From Glandiceps talaboti (Eukaryota; Hemichordata; Enteropneusta; Spengelidae): a stretch of DNA of 64,000 bases. Shown piece after piece: positions 39,087 through 54,341 of the stretch (positions within the stretch are counted from its first letter, which is position 1; each line of letters starts with the position of its first letter). Both the position numbers and the translations under genes were made by a program. The DNA lies in NCBI RefSeq assembly GCF_964340395.1, contig NC_135552.1, positions 15,799,694-15,863,693 of the forward strand. The letters run 5' to 3'. The notes below the pieces were generated by a model. The model was not told where the DNA came from, ran no database searches, and saw only the letters and a list, made by a program, of their open reading frames with translations.

Positions 39087-40509
39087 CTGATAAATTGTGT
39101 TCTGCGATATAACCAAATGATAAATAGTTTTATTCTATGGTGTATGTCCATCACTCTTCATACAAAATCATCCGGTTTCAAAGGATTAGAAAAATAAGAC
39201 AGAAAAAACATCGTGATACGGTTTCCTTTTTCGTTTGTCATCCCAAGTGGATGACTGAACACTTAGAAGTTAAATCTAATGCAATATAACAATAGGGGCA
39301 AACATTCCTGCACTTAACAAACATTTTAACTATTTTAACTCTAAACTCAAGTGCACTGATATTTTCAATGAAGGGTCTGGTCTGTTTCTTTGGTCTAGGG
39401 GGGATGAGGTCGGTGGACTTTGTCATACGTATAACAAAATGTCTTTGATTCCCCCCTCCCGCCCTGCAAAAACCAAACCACACAATACTCCTCCCCAATC
39501 ACTAATTATAAAACAAACGATGACGCCCCCTTTTTACACATGAGGGGTAAAACGTCTCATTCGACTATTTGACTCTACATCTCTCAGTTATAAATACTTT
39601 ACAAGACAATTTCATCATATACAAGCCTCGAATTATCATACACAGGGTTGTATGGTCAATAAAAGTTCAATAGTATCATGATGCGTGGTAGAAGGTCAGC
39701 ATATCCAATGGCAAATGTCATCGAAGGAAGCTAATGAGGTTTCCCCAGAAACCCTGGGTTTTTAAGATTGTGTGTGAGGGGGGGGGGGGGTTGTCAATTT
39801 TGTGTACATGAAATTCATTTTTCATTTCGATGCAATATTATCTGTTTTCCTACGAGAGCTCTGCAGCTATGGGAAGAATTAGGCCTCCCTGGTCGTTTTG
39901 AAGGTCTTAAAGCAGTTTTTTGGTCTATCAATAGGTTTTTAGGCAACAGCATTTTACTGCTGTTTATGTAAGTTCTAAGTTATTATACAGTATTTAGATC
40001 ATACTGTATAATAACTATTATGGTAGGTAAAACAAACATGTTGTTATGTACCAGGTACATGGCTCGCTGTCAGGCTGGAAATATGCTCCACGGTGACTTG
40101 GACGTTTTGGTGTCCATGTAGGGTATATATTTCTAGAGCTTGCCCGTGCATTTGTAATTGCTCTCGCTCTAAGTGAAAAAATAATAATGGCCGTAGGAAA
40201 TAGATGGAAGCAGAAATAACATACTTCAAAACTACCGTGTCATTGTAGAAATGAATTGTACACCAATCATGATTTAAAACGCAAAGTCACCCCCTACACT
40301 AGACACTTTCAATACAGGTATACCCCTACTTCTGCGTTAAAAAACAGCGTGACCCCCTACGAATCCATCAAACACCAACACCCGCCGCCGAAGAAACTGA
40401 TCTGTCCCTAACCCCAATAACGTTTGACTCATATCCTGCGATCTCTATTAAACTTGAACCTCTGTATGGGAATTAAATGTCACAAATGTATCACTAAACA
40501 TTTCTTGTG
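39087..40509. other. Gene-free stretch
   Basis: No gene. Includes a 12-G run near 39779-39790, the hairpin at 39978-40016, and a partly duplicated accccctac phrase near 40290-40360. Confidence 0.5.
39978..40016. repeat. Perfect 16-bp-arm hairpin
   Basis: AGTTATTATACAGTAT, loop TTAGATC, ATACTGTATAATAACT. All 16 arm positions pair. Confidence 0.85.

Positions 40510-40594
<85 letters not shown>
40510..40594. repeat. (CTGT)n microsatellite
   Basis: About 21 perfect tetramers. Confidence 0.97.
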
Positions 40595-40595
<1 letters not shown>

Positions 40596-41554
40596 TTCTA
40601 TGCTTCAAGTCTAATTTATCTACCGTGACGAAACCGGGTTTACGCTATATGAAAACAAAAGGAAATGTGACATATGTGTACATTTCCACTTACTCTCAAT
40701 ATGGTACACTGTGAGGTGTATTTAATTATTTACAGGTAAACTTGTGTGTATGTAGCTGTACACATAACACCGTAAAAATTGTAATAACTTTGTATTTTAT
40801 GGGACGGGCTCAAAACACAGCACCTCTGTCGACCAGAACATGTTGACTTTACACTAAAACATGAGTATTCACAAGACACGCCGTGAAATAATACTAAATA
40901 GTGATCGTTGCGGCTGCAAATTGTTTGGCCTAGATTGTGCTTGAATATGTAAAGAGCAGCACTGTCATATAACAGCTATCAAGGCAAGTATAACAAATAA
41001 TATGGCGTTGGAATAAAAACCAAGTGCTTGTTCAAGATTTAAATCTGTAACCACAGTAAATAATGGATAAAATCGACCACTATGAAGGTACATTTACAAT
41101 ACAAGTACAACGTCTCCATAAGTAATTGAATAAGTTTTAGTGAATATATCTTTGGTTGCTCGATGAAAAAATGTGCCTGTTGCTGCTGCTGGTGCAGATT
41201 TAACACTCCAAACCCAACTGTTATGGTAGAGCTACGGTAGTGAATGACATTTGACCCCCAAATCGCATATTGCCAATGACCTACATGTATCTCAATAAGA
41301 TGTCCTGCAGAAAGTTATTCATGCTTCTTTTAAAATAAGTCTGTGCACACTTTGATGACAGGAAACTTTAGAAAATAGAAAATTTAAAACACACGTTAAT
41401 TTTATCTTCAAATGAACATTCTTCGATGGTGGTAACTAAGTGCAGTCGAAAATTTCCGGCAATAATATATTTTCAACTGTGTGTTCAGAAAGTTTAGCAC
41501 AATACATGTTAATGTTATCGTTTATTGGATGGAAAAGGTATGTCTAATAGTTAT
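40595..41554. other. Gene-free stretch
   Basis: Unique AT-rich DNA with no gene signal. Confidence 0.5.
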
Positions 41555-41950
41555 GATGTATTACAACCCGTTTCACGTTAGTGTTCACTGGCTCTGTTTG
41601 ATACAACCACACAGAGACCGATAAGAAACTGCTGCCCATACTACACTTTAAGACAGGCAGATGAATTGAATGAATAAGGTTTCTTGCCACACTATGTCTA
41701 ATCTAAATGATCTAGTCTAACGTGTCACCATGCAGACATCAAATGCAGACATCAAAACATTGGCGCCCGTGTGTCTGTGTCTAGTTGTGGTGCGTTTAAT
41801 TAATGTAGGCACAATGTAGCAAGAAACTGCCATCTTGCCATCTCAGTTAAAGTATAGAATGTGTTGTTTAATTATTGATTTCTGTATGGTTGCATCAAAC
41901 AGAGCCAGTAAACACTTACATGAAAAGGGCTGTATTAGAGTACCACACAT
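41555..41950. mobile_element. Foldback element (long imperfect inverted repeat)
   Basis: The left arm (~41555-41701) is matched in reverse complement by the right arm (~41807-41950). The best block is gtgttcactggctctgtttg near 41580 against gtgtttactggctctgtttg read from the minus strand near 41915. Further matching blocks on both sides include gtttcttgccacactatgtc (left) against gtttcttgctacattgtgcc (right, reversed). The loop is about 105 bp. No transposase frame is present. Overlapping 60-72-codon frames on both strands are by-products. Confidence 0.72.
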
Positions 41951-43295
41951 GGACGTGTCAATATTGCCAATCATGCTTATAGATCTGATTTTAGTGAACA
42001 TTACTGTATGCTTAATCAAAACCAGGTCGAGATACATTTATACATTAAAATGAACATACAAACCATTATATCGTTGATTCAAGTCTGTGACAAAGAAGCT
42101 AAGACATTTCAAAGCTTACCAACAAACACGCACAATATTATGGTCAGGTAATTTCAAAGCGGGAACGTACCCTGACGAAGATATCAAATTATACAACACT
42201 TTACAACTGTTAAGTTCAAAGTCTTGCTATAAGCAAATTTTAAAACTGGATTCAAAGTCAGCAGGCTACAGCTGCGTTTCCCGGGGATTCTTCAAAATTG
42301 AGACGGCAACAGAAATTGGACTTTGTCGGAAAATCCAAATCCATTCCGTGACTATCAGCTGAGAGGGTCACAAAAGATGCAATATTATGTTTGGCAAATA
42401 TATAAACATGTATTAATAGAACATAACAAGTCACTGGGCAAGGTTTTCACACACGAGTGGCGGCGACCGAGAAAAACAATGCCATCGCTCAAATTTAATA
42501 AAAAAGTTCAATATTTGTAAATGGTCATTAAAATAAGAGGTATACTCAGTTCGTAACACATCACACATAGCTATTGACACGAGTGGTTTTTTAATTTCCG
42601 GGGAATTAACTAGGTAGAGTCGAGTGTACAGTCGGTTCTTTAGATATAGTGTACATTCAATTCTATTAGACCTAGTGGACATTGAGGTGTATTTGAATTT
42701 TTTTTCACCATTAGGCAAAATAAAAATTGTTTCCGATAACATGATAAGAGGTAGGTCTCAATTTGATTTTATTTGACACCAAGATATAAGTTACTCGTCA
42801 GTCACAATACTTCCGAGAGAGTTTGCTGAAGTGTAAAAAGGTAAATGAAGATAATTATAAGTTAAGTGGACGAATACGTTCTGCTGACTATACTGTTTTA
42901 GTCTAAAAAGACCTGGTTTCTCTCTGGAATACAATTTCTTTTTTAAAAAGTGACCACAGATGAGGCAAAGTCATGAAAGTGTACACGGAAATAGACCTAA
43001 AGTATTACATTGCCCTTTTTACATGCAAAAAAATGTTTAGAGTCGTGGGCTTATAATAGGATGGGTCGGGTTATTGGAAACACATTTTTTTATTTGATCT
43101 TATAATTAATAATAAGTGTATGTATGCCATTTTATTTGAACTTTTTCCTGGTATACTTAATGCTACCACTGGATTTATAATGGATCGAATGATTGGATAA
43201 CAATCCAACAAAAGAGAAGTTTTTCAACATGAATTTCTGATTTTACTATTTGAGTAGTTCTTATTTACCTTAAAATAGCTGTTACTTTGTTCAAG
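41951..43295. other. Gene-free stretch
   Basis: Frames of 91 and 103 codons (42087-42362 plus, 42431-42742 minus) have no recognisable motif. They are left unannotated. Confidence 0.45.
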
Positions 43296-44042
43296 AAAAC
43301 TCATTGACAACTCTATCCTTCATAGAAAACTGAATTCTATCCTTTATAGAAAACTCAACTCTATCCTTTATAGAAAACTGAATTCTACCCTTTATAGAAA
43401 ACTCAACTCTATCCTTTGTAGTAAACTCAACTCTATCCTTTATAGAAAACTCAACTCTATCCTTTGTAGTAAACTCAACTCTATCCTTTATAGAAAACTC
43501 AACTCTATCCTTTGTAGTAAACTCAACTCTATCCTTTATAGAAAACTCAACTCTATCCTTTATAGAAAACTCCACTCTATCCTTTATAGAAAACTCAACT
43601 CTATCATTTGTAGAAAACTGAATTCTACCCTTTATAGAAAACTCAACTCTATCATTTGTAGAAAACTGAATTCTACCCTTTATAGAAAACTCAACTCTAT
43701 CCTTTGTAGTAAACTCAACTCTATCTTTTATAGAAAACTCAACTCTATCCTTTGTAGTAAACTCAACTCTATCCTTTATAGAAAACTCAACTCTATCCTT
43801 TGTAGTAAACTCAACTCTATCCTGTATAGAAAACTCAACTCTATCCTTTGTAGTAAACTCAACTCTATCCTTTATAGAAAACTCAACTCTATCCTTTGTA
43901 GTAAACTCAACTGTACCCTTTATAAAAACTCAACTCTATCCTTTATAGAAAATGCAACTCTATCCTTTATAGAAAACTGAATTCTATCCTTGATAGAAAA
44001 CACAACTCTATCCTTGATAGAAAACACAACTCTATCCTTTAC
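43296..44042. repeat. 24-bp minisatellite
   Basis: About 31 copies of cctttatagaaaactcaact + ctat. Units with tatagaaaac and units with tgtagtaaac alternate through much of the array, giving a 48-bp dimer. Because 24 is 8 codons, a repetitive EFSIKDRV frame appears on the minus strand; it has no gene signals. Confidence 0.96.
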
Positions 44043-47000
44043 AAAGTTTTGAAATAGATGTGAAAATGATATCAACATTTATCCATTATGGAATCCAATA
44101 TGGCTGCCGAATACTGTGTTAACTTTATGGGAAAATTAAAAGATTGACAATTTCCTTGAAAACAAGACTGTGAATCCAAAAAAAATTTTGTTATTTCAAA
44201 AAGACAGGAAAACAGCTCATGATATGGCAAAGTTTGGTGAGAATTGTAGAACTTTGGTGGCTTTCAGTGAAAGTTCTACCCAAGGCGTATTCCACCTTAA
44301 CCTGTCTCAAACAATTATAGTATTAAGTTTTCTCAGCTAATCACGATGGCAAAAACGTTAAACCTAATTATTGAAATAAAAAAAATGTTTGCATATATTC
44401 TCACCTAGCTAATAAACTGACACAAATTAAATCGGAAATTAGATACAAATTGAACTGTAAGTTCTTTAATTCTTGCCTAGACCATGGCTACGATCTAATT
44501 ACAGCGAAAATAACGACTTCTCCAAAGGGGCTTTCACCGCACGATATATATTTTGTAGTCTGCAACTTTTCTGGTCTGATTTAATGTGACAGCTGGAAGA
44601 GTTTCATTCCTTGGCGTATCTGGTAGCCTTTAAGTTATTGCAAAGATGAAACGAAGTATTAAAACTGATCAGCACCAGTGGACGTACTTAACCGCTATCT
44701 AAGTACATGCTCTACTGAGTGGGCTGATAAACCATGCCAGCTTTGATACCATGCACTTTGTCACCAGTAAAATTCTGAAGGTGGTGGTGGTTATGGTGGT
44801 GGTGGTGGTGGTGGTAGGGGGAGACTCGCTCTAAGAGAAGCAAAATCTCTAAATTGTGCATTTTCGAACTTTTGTATTTACAGTATAACGATTGCATGCA
44901 GACTTCATATAAAACTCCAGCCATCATTATATTCGTCCCCACATTCTCCATTTTTCTTTGCATGACTGGCTTAAATCATTACACAGACGCGTACTTGTAA
45001 TACTTCACATCTTGAAGAAAACAGTGAAGAAGTGTCACGTTTTAATTCTCTGTATATAGGACGCCATGCTTAGGCACAACAATTATTACTGGTAGCTGTC
45101 TACTTTGTCTCGAAGGTTTTATAGTGACGCTAATTATTTTGAGAGGCAACTGTGGACAATTTGAAATGAGTGCAAAAAAAACCTCCGATGGCATCTCGTA
45201 TGTAGTAGTATCAAATCTACACAAACGGAATACTGTAATCGACATATTTACTGGATGGGTAGCCAAGTTACTGTATCGCACCACATGGAATAAAAAAACG
45301 AAATATACACAACTCACCTACTTGAAATTCACATCATAGTGCCATTTCAATACCTCCATATTTATTTCCACGACGGCGCAAGAAATGGACAGCTTCGCGT
45401 AAAATATAAACGTATCCATGGACGCGATTTGACATCAATTAGCCAGCGAGCTTCCCTTAATAGGTCAGGCCCGCTGAGGGAGGCGCCAGCGAAAATTGGT
45501 TTAAGTTTGTACTTCTTGAGTATGCTACATGTGTACACTTTTTTGAGCGGTAAACAGTTAGATAAGGATGTTGGTAATCAGTGACATACCTTTGACGTTA
45601 ATCCGTGCTACCCACCCCTTAATGTATTAAATACACCATGATAATGAAATTGACCATTATACCCAACAAGACTATGACATCATTGCAATAGTTGAGTTCG
45701 ACACTGAGCCAGTGCAATGCTTTTGATACGAATGCGTTGAATGTGATCACTGCTGTAATATCGACAAAGCCATATGATATAGTATACACTAACGTAAACT
45801 TACCAATTCTTATAATGATGCAAATTGTGTTCCACAAAAGTGTAAATCCAACTAGGGTCTGCCCAATTTTACCAGGTTAATACATGTATAGAAACTCGTC
45901 CTACAAGCTTATAAAAAGCTTCAGGTTGCAAATTTGAGACCGACAGATTGCATTCACGCGTGGCGAAATTTCACAGTCTCTAGTCTGCGGTGTTGACCAA
46001 AAGCTTTTATCGTGTAGCCACACGTGTTAGCCATTGCAGAGTTGATGGCATTTGAGAGCCTCAAAAAACAGTGGTGTTGTATCGAGAATACAACAGTGCT
46101 GTTCTGTGGCTAGCACGCAAGGCCAAGTTTAAGAGCTTTATACACTAACTATATGGCATGCAAAACATTAAAACAATACCACATGCATCAAGTTAACATT
46201 TCCTGTAATTATCTCTGGACAACCAAAAAAAAATGTTTTACCTGGGATTTATCGACGGGTAATAGGTGCCAAGGAAAAGTAAAATATCCACTCTGTGTAT
46301 TCTTATAGTTGTCTTCCAACCTAAACTGTCATCAACTTCACGCTTTCAGCGACGCACCTGAGTCAATAAGTGCGATAGAGACCAAATAATGCAATATTTA
46401 CCCACAATTAGTCAAGTGTCGTGCTATGTGTACATTCTGCCATCTTACTCAGATAGCTGTAGATTTGGTGCGACGTTCGGCTGTTCGCCAATCTAGCCCA
46501 AATCATACAAAAATCCGATTTCTGACAAATAGATCGATAAAATTGAAACCCGCATATTCATAATTTATTGTATTCGCAAACCGTAGCGTGGTTAGAGGAG
46601 TTTCGTCGTTGGAAAAGCCATCGCCAATAAACAGACATTCCAATATCAGTGGCCAGTATCATGAATACACCTTGAATAGAATTAGCTCACCTTTATTCAA
46701 AGGTCAACAACCGGCTCCTTGACAATAGTTTGATATGATAAGTGGGCCTACATACCTTCTACTCTCTGTGCAGGGTTTCTTTTTTTTTGCTGTATAGGAA
46801 ACTGTGGGAGTGTTCGCTGACTCAGCTGACGCCGTTAAATGTTTCCTATCTGAGTAAGCCGTCCAGCTCACTGATAAACACACCTGCTAGATTGCGAAAT
46901 ATTTGGCATCCGGGATTTTTTTTTTTTAAATACTCGCGTTCAATGCTTTGGAATCATCTAAATGCCGCTCACATTCAAGCTTATTTCTGCGATAAGTTCC

Positions 47001-49094
47001 GTTGCTATCGTAAATGTTTTTTTTCCTCTCTGCCTGTTTAAAACTTTTAATTGCTTCACTAAACTTACTGAATTTGGAATAAATATACAAAAAAAAACCT
47101 GATCTGAACAGACAAATGGAAGCACGTTAATAAGGGAATTTGAAGTAACACAATTGCAATGTTCGTATCTGTTGTCAACATTATCATTTAATTAATGGTA
47201 AAAGCATGAGTTCTTGATGTTATATTCTAATCCCAGTACTTGAGATTACTGTTCAAAGAATCACTGAAACTCAGCGTGGTTTGGTGTGACGTAGGTGCTG
47301 CAAACACTTGACCTGTGTGACCTGCACTAGATATAACACGGTATGATATCAAGGGTGATAGAAATAGTGGCTGATTTAGAAGCTTTTTTTATATACTTAC
47401 AATACAGGAAATTAAATTTTCAATTCCTGTTATTATAAACATATTTTTTTTTGTATTTTTAGCTGATGGTCATGGACTGCAATAAATGACCTAATAATGA
47501 GAGAAGGCAATTCAAGACTACAATTTTTATACACAAAATTCGAAACAATTCATTTATTCTGTTGCAAATTGATAGTTTCCACCTTATGTGTCGAAATAAG
47601 TTCATATAATCATAAGACATGTTGACCGGCTGAATGGGTAGATCGAGTTATCTTGAACTGTTTACCATCAACGCTGGCAGATCCTAACACATAGAGAGAA
47701 CCCTGTTGAACTCAGTGTTTGTTATATATACAGTAGCACTCCTTCAAAAATATGCACTTTACAGCTTAGAATTCACATTGAGCTAAAAACCACATAGCGT
47801 TAGCGAGAGGATTTATATGCCACGTTTCGAAACAAGTGCTGCTGCAGAGACTTTGACGAGTTGTGTTCACGTTCCACAAAGGTCAAAGAAAGGTCATTAA
47901 AACACTCATTGTCATCTAACCTACCACGGATTGACGAACAATATTTGTCGGTCGTTAACTAAAAACGGCTCTGTAGAAATCCCGTTCTGAAAACAAAATC
48001 GTCACGTTCCGAACGTTCGGCTGTTTGCTTCAAAACTTTCCCATGACACAAATGGGTAAGTTTACAGCTAGAAATACGAGTATTGCTGCGAAATATTGTC
48101 TCTCACGATGACTTGAATGAAATGTGATGAGTTTTCATCAAATACTGATCATTACATTGGTATTACCACGACTGACGACTTTGATTGATTATTCTATTAT
48201 AGCTATGGGGGTGGTCACCTTTGACATTTGGCCTTTTATATACACACACCTCATCTTCTGTGAAGCCGGGGGTGGGGGGCGGGGGATGGGGGAATTAATG
48301 AGGTCACCGTACTTATATCTAGGGTAAGGATTGCGTTTTGTACTGACTAACTTTTGAAATCTGTCCGTTCGAAACACAAAAATCACCCAAACTTGTCTAC
48401 AATCTGGGACTGAAGCTTTGTACGAGTGTTATTAGTGATTTTTACAGAGTCACGTGATAGTCGACATCAAACGACATGTTTCGGACAAATAGGCACACAT
48501 TTTTTTTGGTCAGATTAGATATTCATCCACACATGGTCTATGGAATATACCCTATCTCTTTCAAAGCTGTGGCATGTTTGCTTTTTGTAATACATGTATA
48601 ACAGTTTGTAAAATATATATGTTGTAGTCATAAGCATATCTTACTATCACTTGCTATTGACAAAACTCAAACCTGATATTTCGCACATACAGCTAAAACG
48701 ATGTAGGTTTGGTGTTTCGCTCATGGGACATTACGTTTTTGACACACAGATAGACATATTTCAACTCTAGACTAACAATAACATAGACACAATAAACACA
48801 GCAGGATTCTTTGTCCAATCACATCAAACACAGATAAGCATTGCTATTCTTTCATAGTGCAGTAAAAACAGGCTTCTAATGAAAACATTACACATGGACT
48901 TGATGATTTGAATGGCTGCAGTTGTTCATTTTCTAACCGATAATCAACATGTCAAATTTGACTACTTCTACATCCCCACTGTGTGCAGCACCTATGTAAT
49001 TGTTTCTTTTGCATTAGAAGTTGTCTGAGGGCGGTGTGTATCAAATGTCATGTTCCATGAGTGAAACCCCAAGCCTACTTCATTTTAGCTGTAA
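44043..49094. other. Long gene-free stretch
   Basis: Holds a (GGT)n run (about 44777-44815), an imperfect hairpin at 46068-46103 (gtgttgtat / atacaacag core) and the G-quadruplex-like run at 48268-48292. No gene recognised. Confidence 0.45.
48268..48292 (+). other. G-quadruplex-forming run
   Basis: Four G tracts of 5, 6, 5 and 5 separated by T, C and AT. These very short loops are the most stable class by general rules for G4 sequences. No promoter is identified beside it. Confidence 0.6.
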
Positions 49095-49290
49095 TACATA
49101 AACGAATCGATGACGTAATTTATTATACGTATACTAAACTGTGGAGGTAATGCTGCCAAGTGTACTAACACCGATTAGAGTACAAATAGAAGGCATGCAT
49201 GTACTGGTATAGCGTTTAAAACCATTATCATTTTATGTATACTAATTTAACTCATCAAATAGCTTATAAACTCAGCTTGTGTGTCTTTTA
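49095..49290. mobile_element. Truncated copy of the 300-bp MITE family
   Basis: The right end gcttataaactcagcttgtg near 49262 matches the right TIR of the 51144-51443 element. An internal block (gatgacgtaatttattatac) matches gacgtaatattttatacg there. The left TIR is missing or decayed. Confidence 0.65.
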
Positions 49291-49292
49291 AC

Positions 49293-49325
49293 CATAGACC
49301 CTCCACCAACGTGCCAGGGTCTATG
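49293..49325. repeat. Hairpin with catagaccct arms
   Basis: CATAGACCCT, a 13-base loop, AGGGTCTATG. The same perfect 10-bp arms occur at 3317-3340. Sits 2 bp after the MITE remnant. Confidence 0.8.
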
Positions 49326-50183
49326 TTTTAACACAGATTGGCTCTTTTAATACCCCAGGTGTACTTGCAGAATATCATTCTTGGAAACCAGATAATTTTT
49401 GAAATATGGCAACGACGGCGGAAATATATAATACAAATTTTAAATCCAGCAAGATTGCAAGTTAGATTCTCTCGAGAACAAAATATATGAAAACAAGTAA
49501 TGTATTCATTAAGTATATATTTACTGTGTATTTGTTTATTTATACATTTATTCATTTGTCACGTTCGCTTATTTCATTTCCATAATTCAGTTGCATACAC
49601 ACTGGCAAATCTTCAAAATATTGAAAGGTGGCTAGTTTTGGAACACGAAACGAGAAACCGACGAAGAAAGTATAATTTTTCTGAAAAGTGGCAGGAGACT
49701 GTTTTGTACTTAATATTTGCCCTATTTTGATTTGTTGACACTTTATTGAACTTTCACTATGATCCTGGTATGTCTTTATGAAAGGTTTGCACATCGCCTT
49801 AACACTTGAAAAATCACTTTCTTCGCAGGGTTTCCTTATATAGTGACAGTTGTATATGGAATGTTAGATGATTTTTGGATGAGACTGTGGTAATTGGTTG
49901 CTTCACAGCAGTCTTTTCAGGTCTCAGCACCCTAGAGGTAGGGTGGGAGTTGGGGTCACCGTAGGGGTGTGTAAATACTTGGATATATTTTAAAGTGATG
50001 CGCCGTCCACGTCCCTATCTTCTATTAAAGGATGTTTTTTTGACCCATTAGTTAAATACATAATGATGTTTCAGTCGTTGGGGGCGCTCTACAGTTCAGA
50101 ACCCACGAACACCACCACCTTTACGTAATGCTGTACACGGGTATGACTTTCTGCATGTTATTTTAGTCTTAGTCTCGGGTACC

Positions 50184-50468
50184 CTGCATGGTTGTCAACT
50201 GCGATTTGACTAATATGTTCTCATATTACAGTACAGTGGTGACAGTAGTCGGATGAGGCAGTGCACCGGTAGCAATGGTGGGATGCCAAAATAACAAAAT
50301 AATGCAAAGTTAGATAATACAATAAGTCATAATATAAGAAAGTAAAATCTGACCGTTCCCTAATTCTATATTCTAAAACATGACCCTGCCCTAAAAACCA
50401 ATTCGTAAAATCCGGCCCACCCCAATTCCTCTGGTCCCTCCACCTGTAATTACTGATGGCTTCCTAGA
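50184..50468. mobile_element. Partial copy of the 24394-25197 element
   Basis: Shares, in order, catggtt..tcaac/agc.gcga, ttgactaatatg, caaaataatgcaaa, a ccctaattc/tccaattcc block, and a right end (gtaattactgatggcttcct) resembling the right TIR. The left TIR was not found. Confidence 0.65.
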
Positions 50469-51143
50469 TGTGTTGTTTTCGGCAGTAAAGAGATCCAAGA
50501 GTAAGGGACAGCGTATATTATTACACCAGACTTATGAATAAAGACGTCTCGGCCACTGAGGGCGCTATTACTCGGGAACATAGTATAAGTACCAACTTGA
50601 CCTATGGTTTACAGAGTATTACACAACGTTTTCTTAACTATTCAACTGAAGAATTAACAGAGATACATTTTAATTCATTTCTAAGCTTAAATTTTGCATT
50701 TTCAAAACGGAATTCCAACATGTCCAACAAATTGACACTAATAAAAGTTTACTTTCCACATACGGCTACTCATGTTACTGGTAATACTGGTCAAACCCTT
50801 CATCACGGATGAGGAGTTCTACTGTATGAAAAATCCCCTTTTAAACAATCACTGGGGACCTGAATAATAATCACCAAGATTTTGTTGAGAGTAACAATTT
50901 TTCTGCGTTAAAAAAACTATCTGTTTAGATCAATGTGCCATTAACTAGTGTCTAAGATCACAGTTCTGCAATTTAGTAAGGTCACACGATCACACAGCAA
51001 TGTATAAAGTCACAAAAAGTGTGGTGAATTTACCCCAATACACTGCAATTTGGCGCCAACTTTATTTAGTTCTGAGGTCAGTTTTACGCACAAATCACAC
51101 ATCAAAACAGTATGGAGGTACACACTTGTTTTGAATCTATGGA

Positions 51144-51443
51144 TTAAAGGGACACACGCTGAGTTTATAAGTTTTTGGGCGAGATTTATGATGAACACAA
51201 AACTGGTATTAAGATATAACGTATAAACAATCCAATGACGTAATATTTTATACGTACCAAAAATGTCGAGGAATCCATCCTATGCAATAAACAGTTCCAA
51301 CAATGTCAGAAGGCAATTGTAATGTTATAGAATGCATACATTGACATTGATACCGTAACGTTATAACTTATGGTTAATCGAGATTCCATGCAAGTATTTT
51401 CATGTAAAGTAAAGGTTTACAAACTCAGCTTGTGTCCCTTTAA
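51144..51443. mobile_element. MITE with 27-bp TIRs, complete copy
   Basis: Left end TTAAAGGGACACACGCTGAG (51144 on) and right end (51417-51443, reading TTAAAGGGACACAAGCTGAG in reverse complement) pair along about 27 bp with two mismatches. The element is 300 bp, AT-rich and non-coding. The terminal TA/TTAA words suit a TA or TTAA target. Relatives occur at 49095-49290 and 61031-61260. Confidence 0.8.
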
Positions 51444-52596
51444 ATTGCTGTCCATGAAAACAAAGGGCAAACTCACGACTTAGTGTTTATCAGAAAAGTT
51501 ACCTCTGATAATACTGGTGTAGACAATTGCGTGGTGACCCTATGAACAAAGCTTCTAAAGTTATTGACCAAATTTTATTGACCTTGAGGATGAAGGCCAA
51601 GGTCGAAAGTCAGAGTCAACTCTGCTGGTGCATCGTGAATGTCATGAGAGACATATAGCCTAGTTGCAGGGGACGACATAGATCAAGCAGATTCGGGTGA
51701 ATGGAACCGAAGATGAAGTCCGAGGACTGAGTGGGACCCAAATTACAGAGGAGGACGACATGCTCGGGACTAAAAGTGGCCCTGAAGAAAGTCCTCGGAT
51801 CAGCTCAGTGTCCCCGGGTCATTTTCTGCCACGACGAGAAAATACGTGAACAACACACACGCAAGCGTATATCTATTCGAAAAACCTGAAGTCGCGGCTA
51901 TTTTTGACAACTTTGCGTTTTGCAGTTCACACATCTGAGAAGTTTATAGAAGTTGGTGAGTATTCCCTTAAGGTCCTTGACAGGACGTGGGTAAAGTAAA
52001 TGACTTGAAAGACGTTGTCTTTACCAATAGGAACGTGTACATAGTGTTATAACTTATATAGGACACGCCGTCGGTCATTTTATTTTGGTTATTTCTCGTC
52101 ATCGTATAAATCAGACATATTGTGATTCAGTATCTTTTAACAATGATGCAGAGACATTCAATTTTTATCTTAAGATGATGATGATCCATTGACATTCTAA
52201 TTCCTCAATTTTATCTCAAAATGAACAAGGGTTCTGTGGGAATGTCTATCAACACTGAACTGTGAACATACAATTGTATCATAAACGATTCTTGGAAAAT
52301 ATACATGTAGTTTTGATATTCTTTTACAACCAATGTGGAACATTCAGTTTCAATTTATACATGGCGTATTAATTCATATATATTTCAAACGAAGACATGT
52401 TTGTATCTGCTTCGGCAATTCTGATACTTGGAGAGAACATAGGTCACTGAAGCAGAGTGAATGGAACCGGAGATAAAGTTCGAGGATTGAGTGGGACCAA
52501 CACAAAGCGTTAAGTCAGAAGTATCCCAGTGCGAATTCTTTATAGCTCCATTCACCCATAGACAAATGTTTACAGTTAATCATATGCACCATATAT
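51444..52596. other. Intergenic stretch with a repeated phrase
   Basis: No gene. The phrase gtgaatggaaccgaagatgaagtc...gaggactgagtgggacc (51705-51740) recurs with substitutions at 52458-52499, about 755 bp later. This suggests another small duplicated or dispersed repeat. Confidence 0.5.
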
Positions 52597-54321
<1,725 letters not shown>

Positions 54322-54341
54322 ATTGCATCATGTTTCTTGAT

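Noticed and set aside
46742-47041. 99-codon frame with a SRSMLWNHLN string near its end, reminiscent of LINE C-termini
   Set aside because: Only the LWN.L word and a vague basic tail match; the HNTR block is missing and the 3' tail is not typical. Too weak to call.
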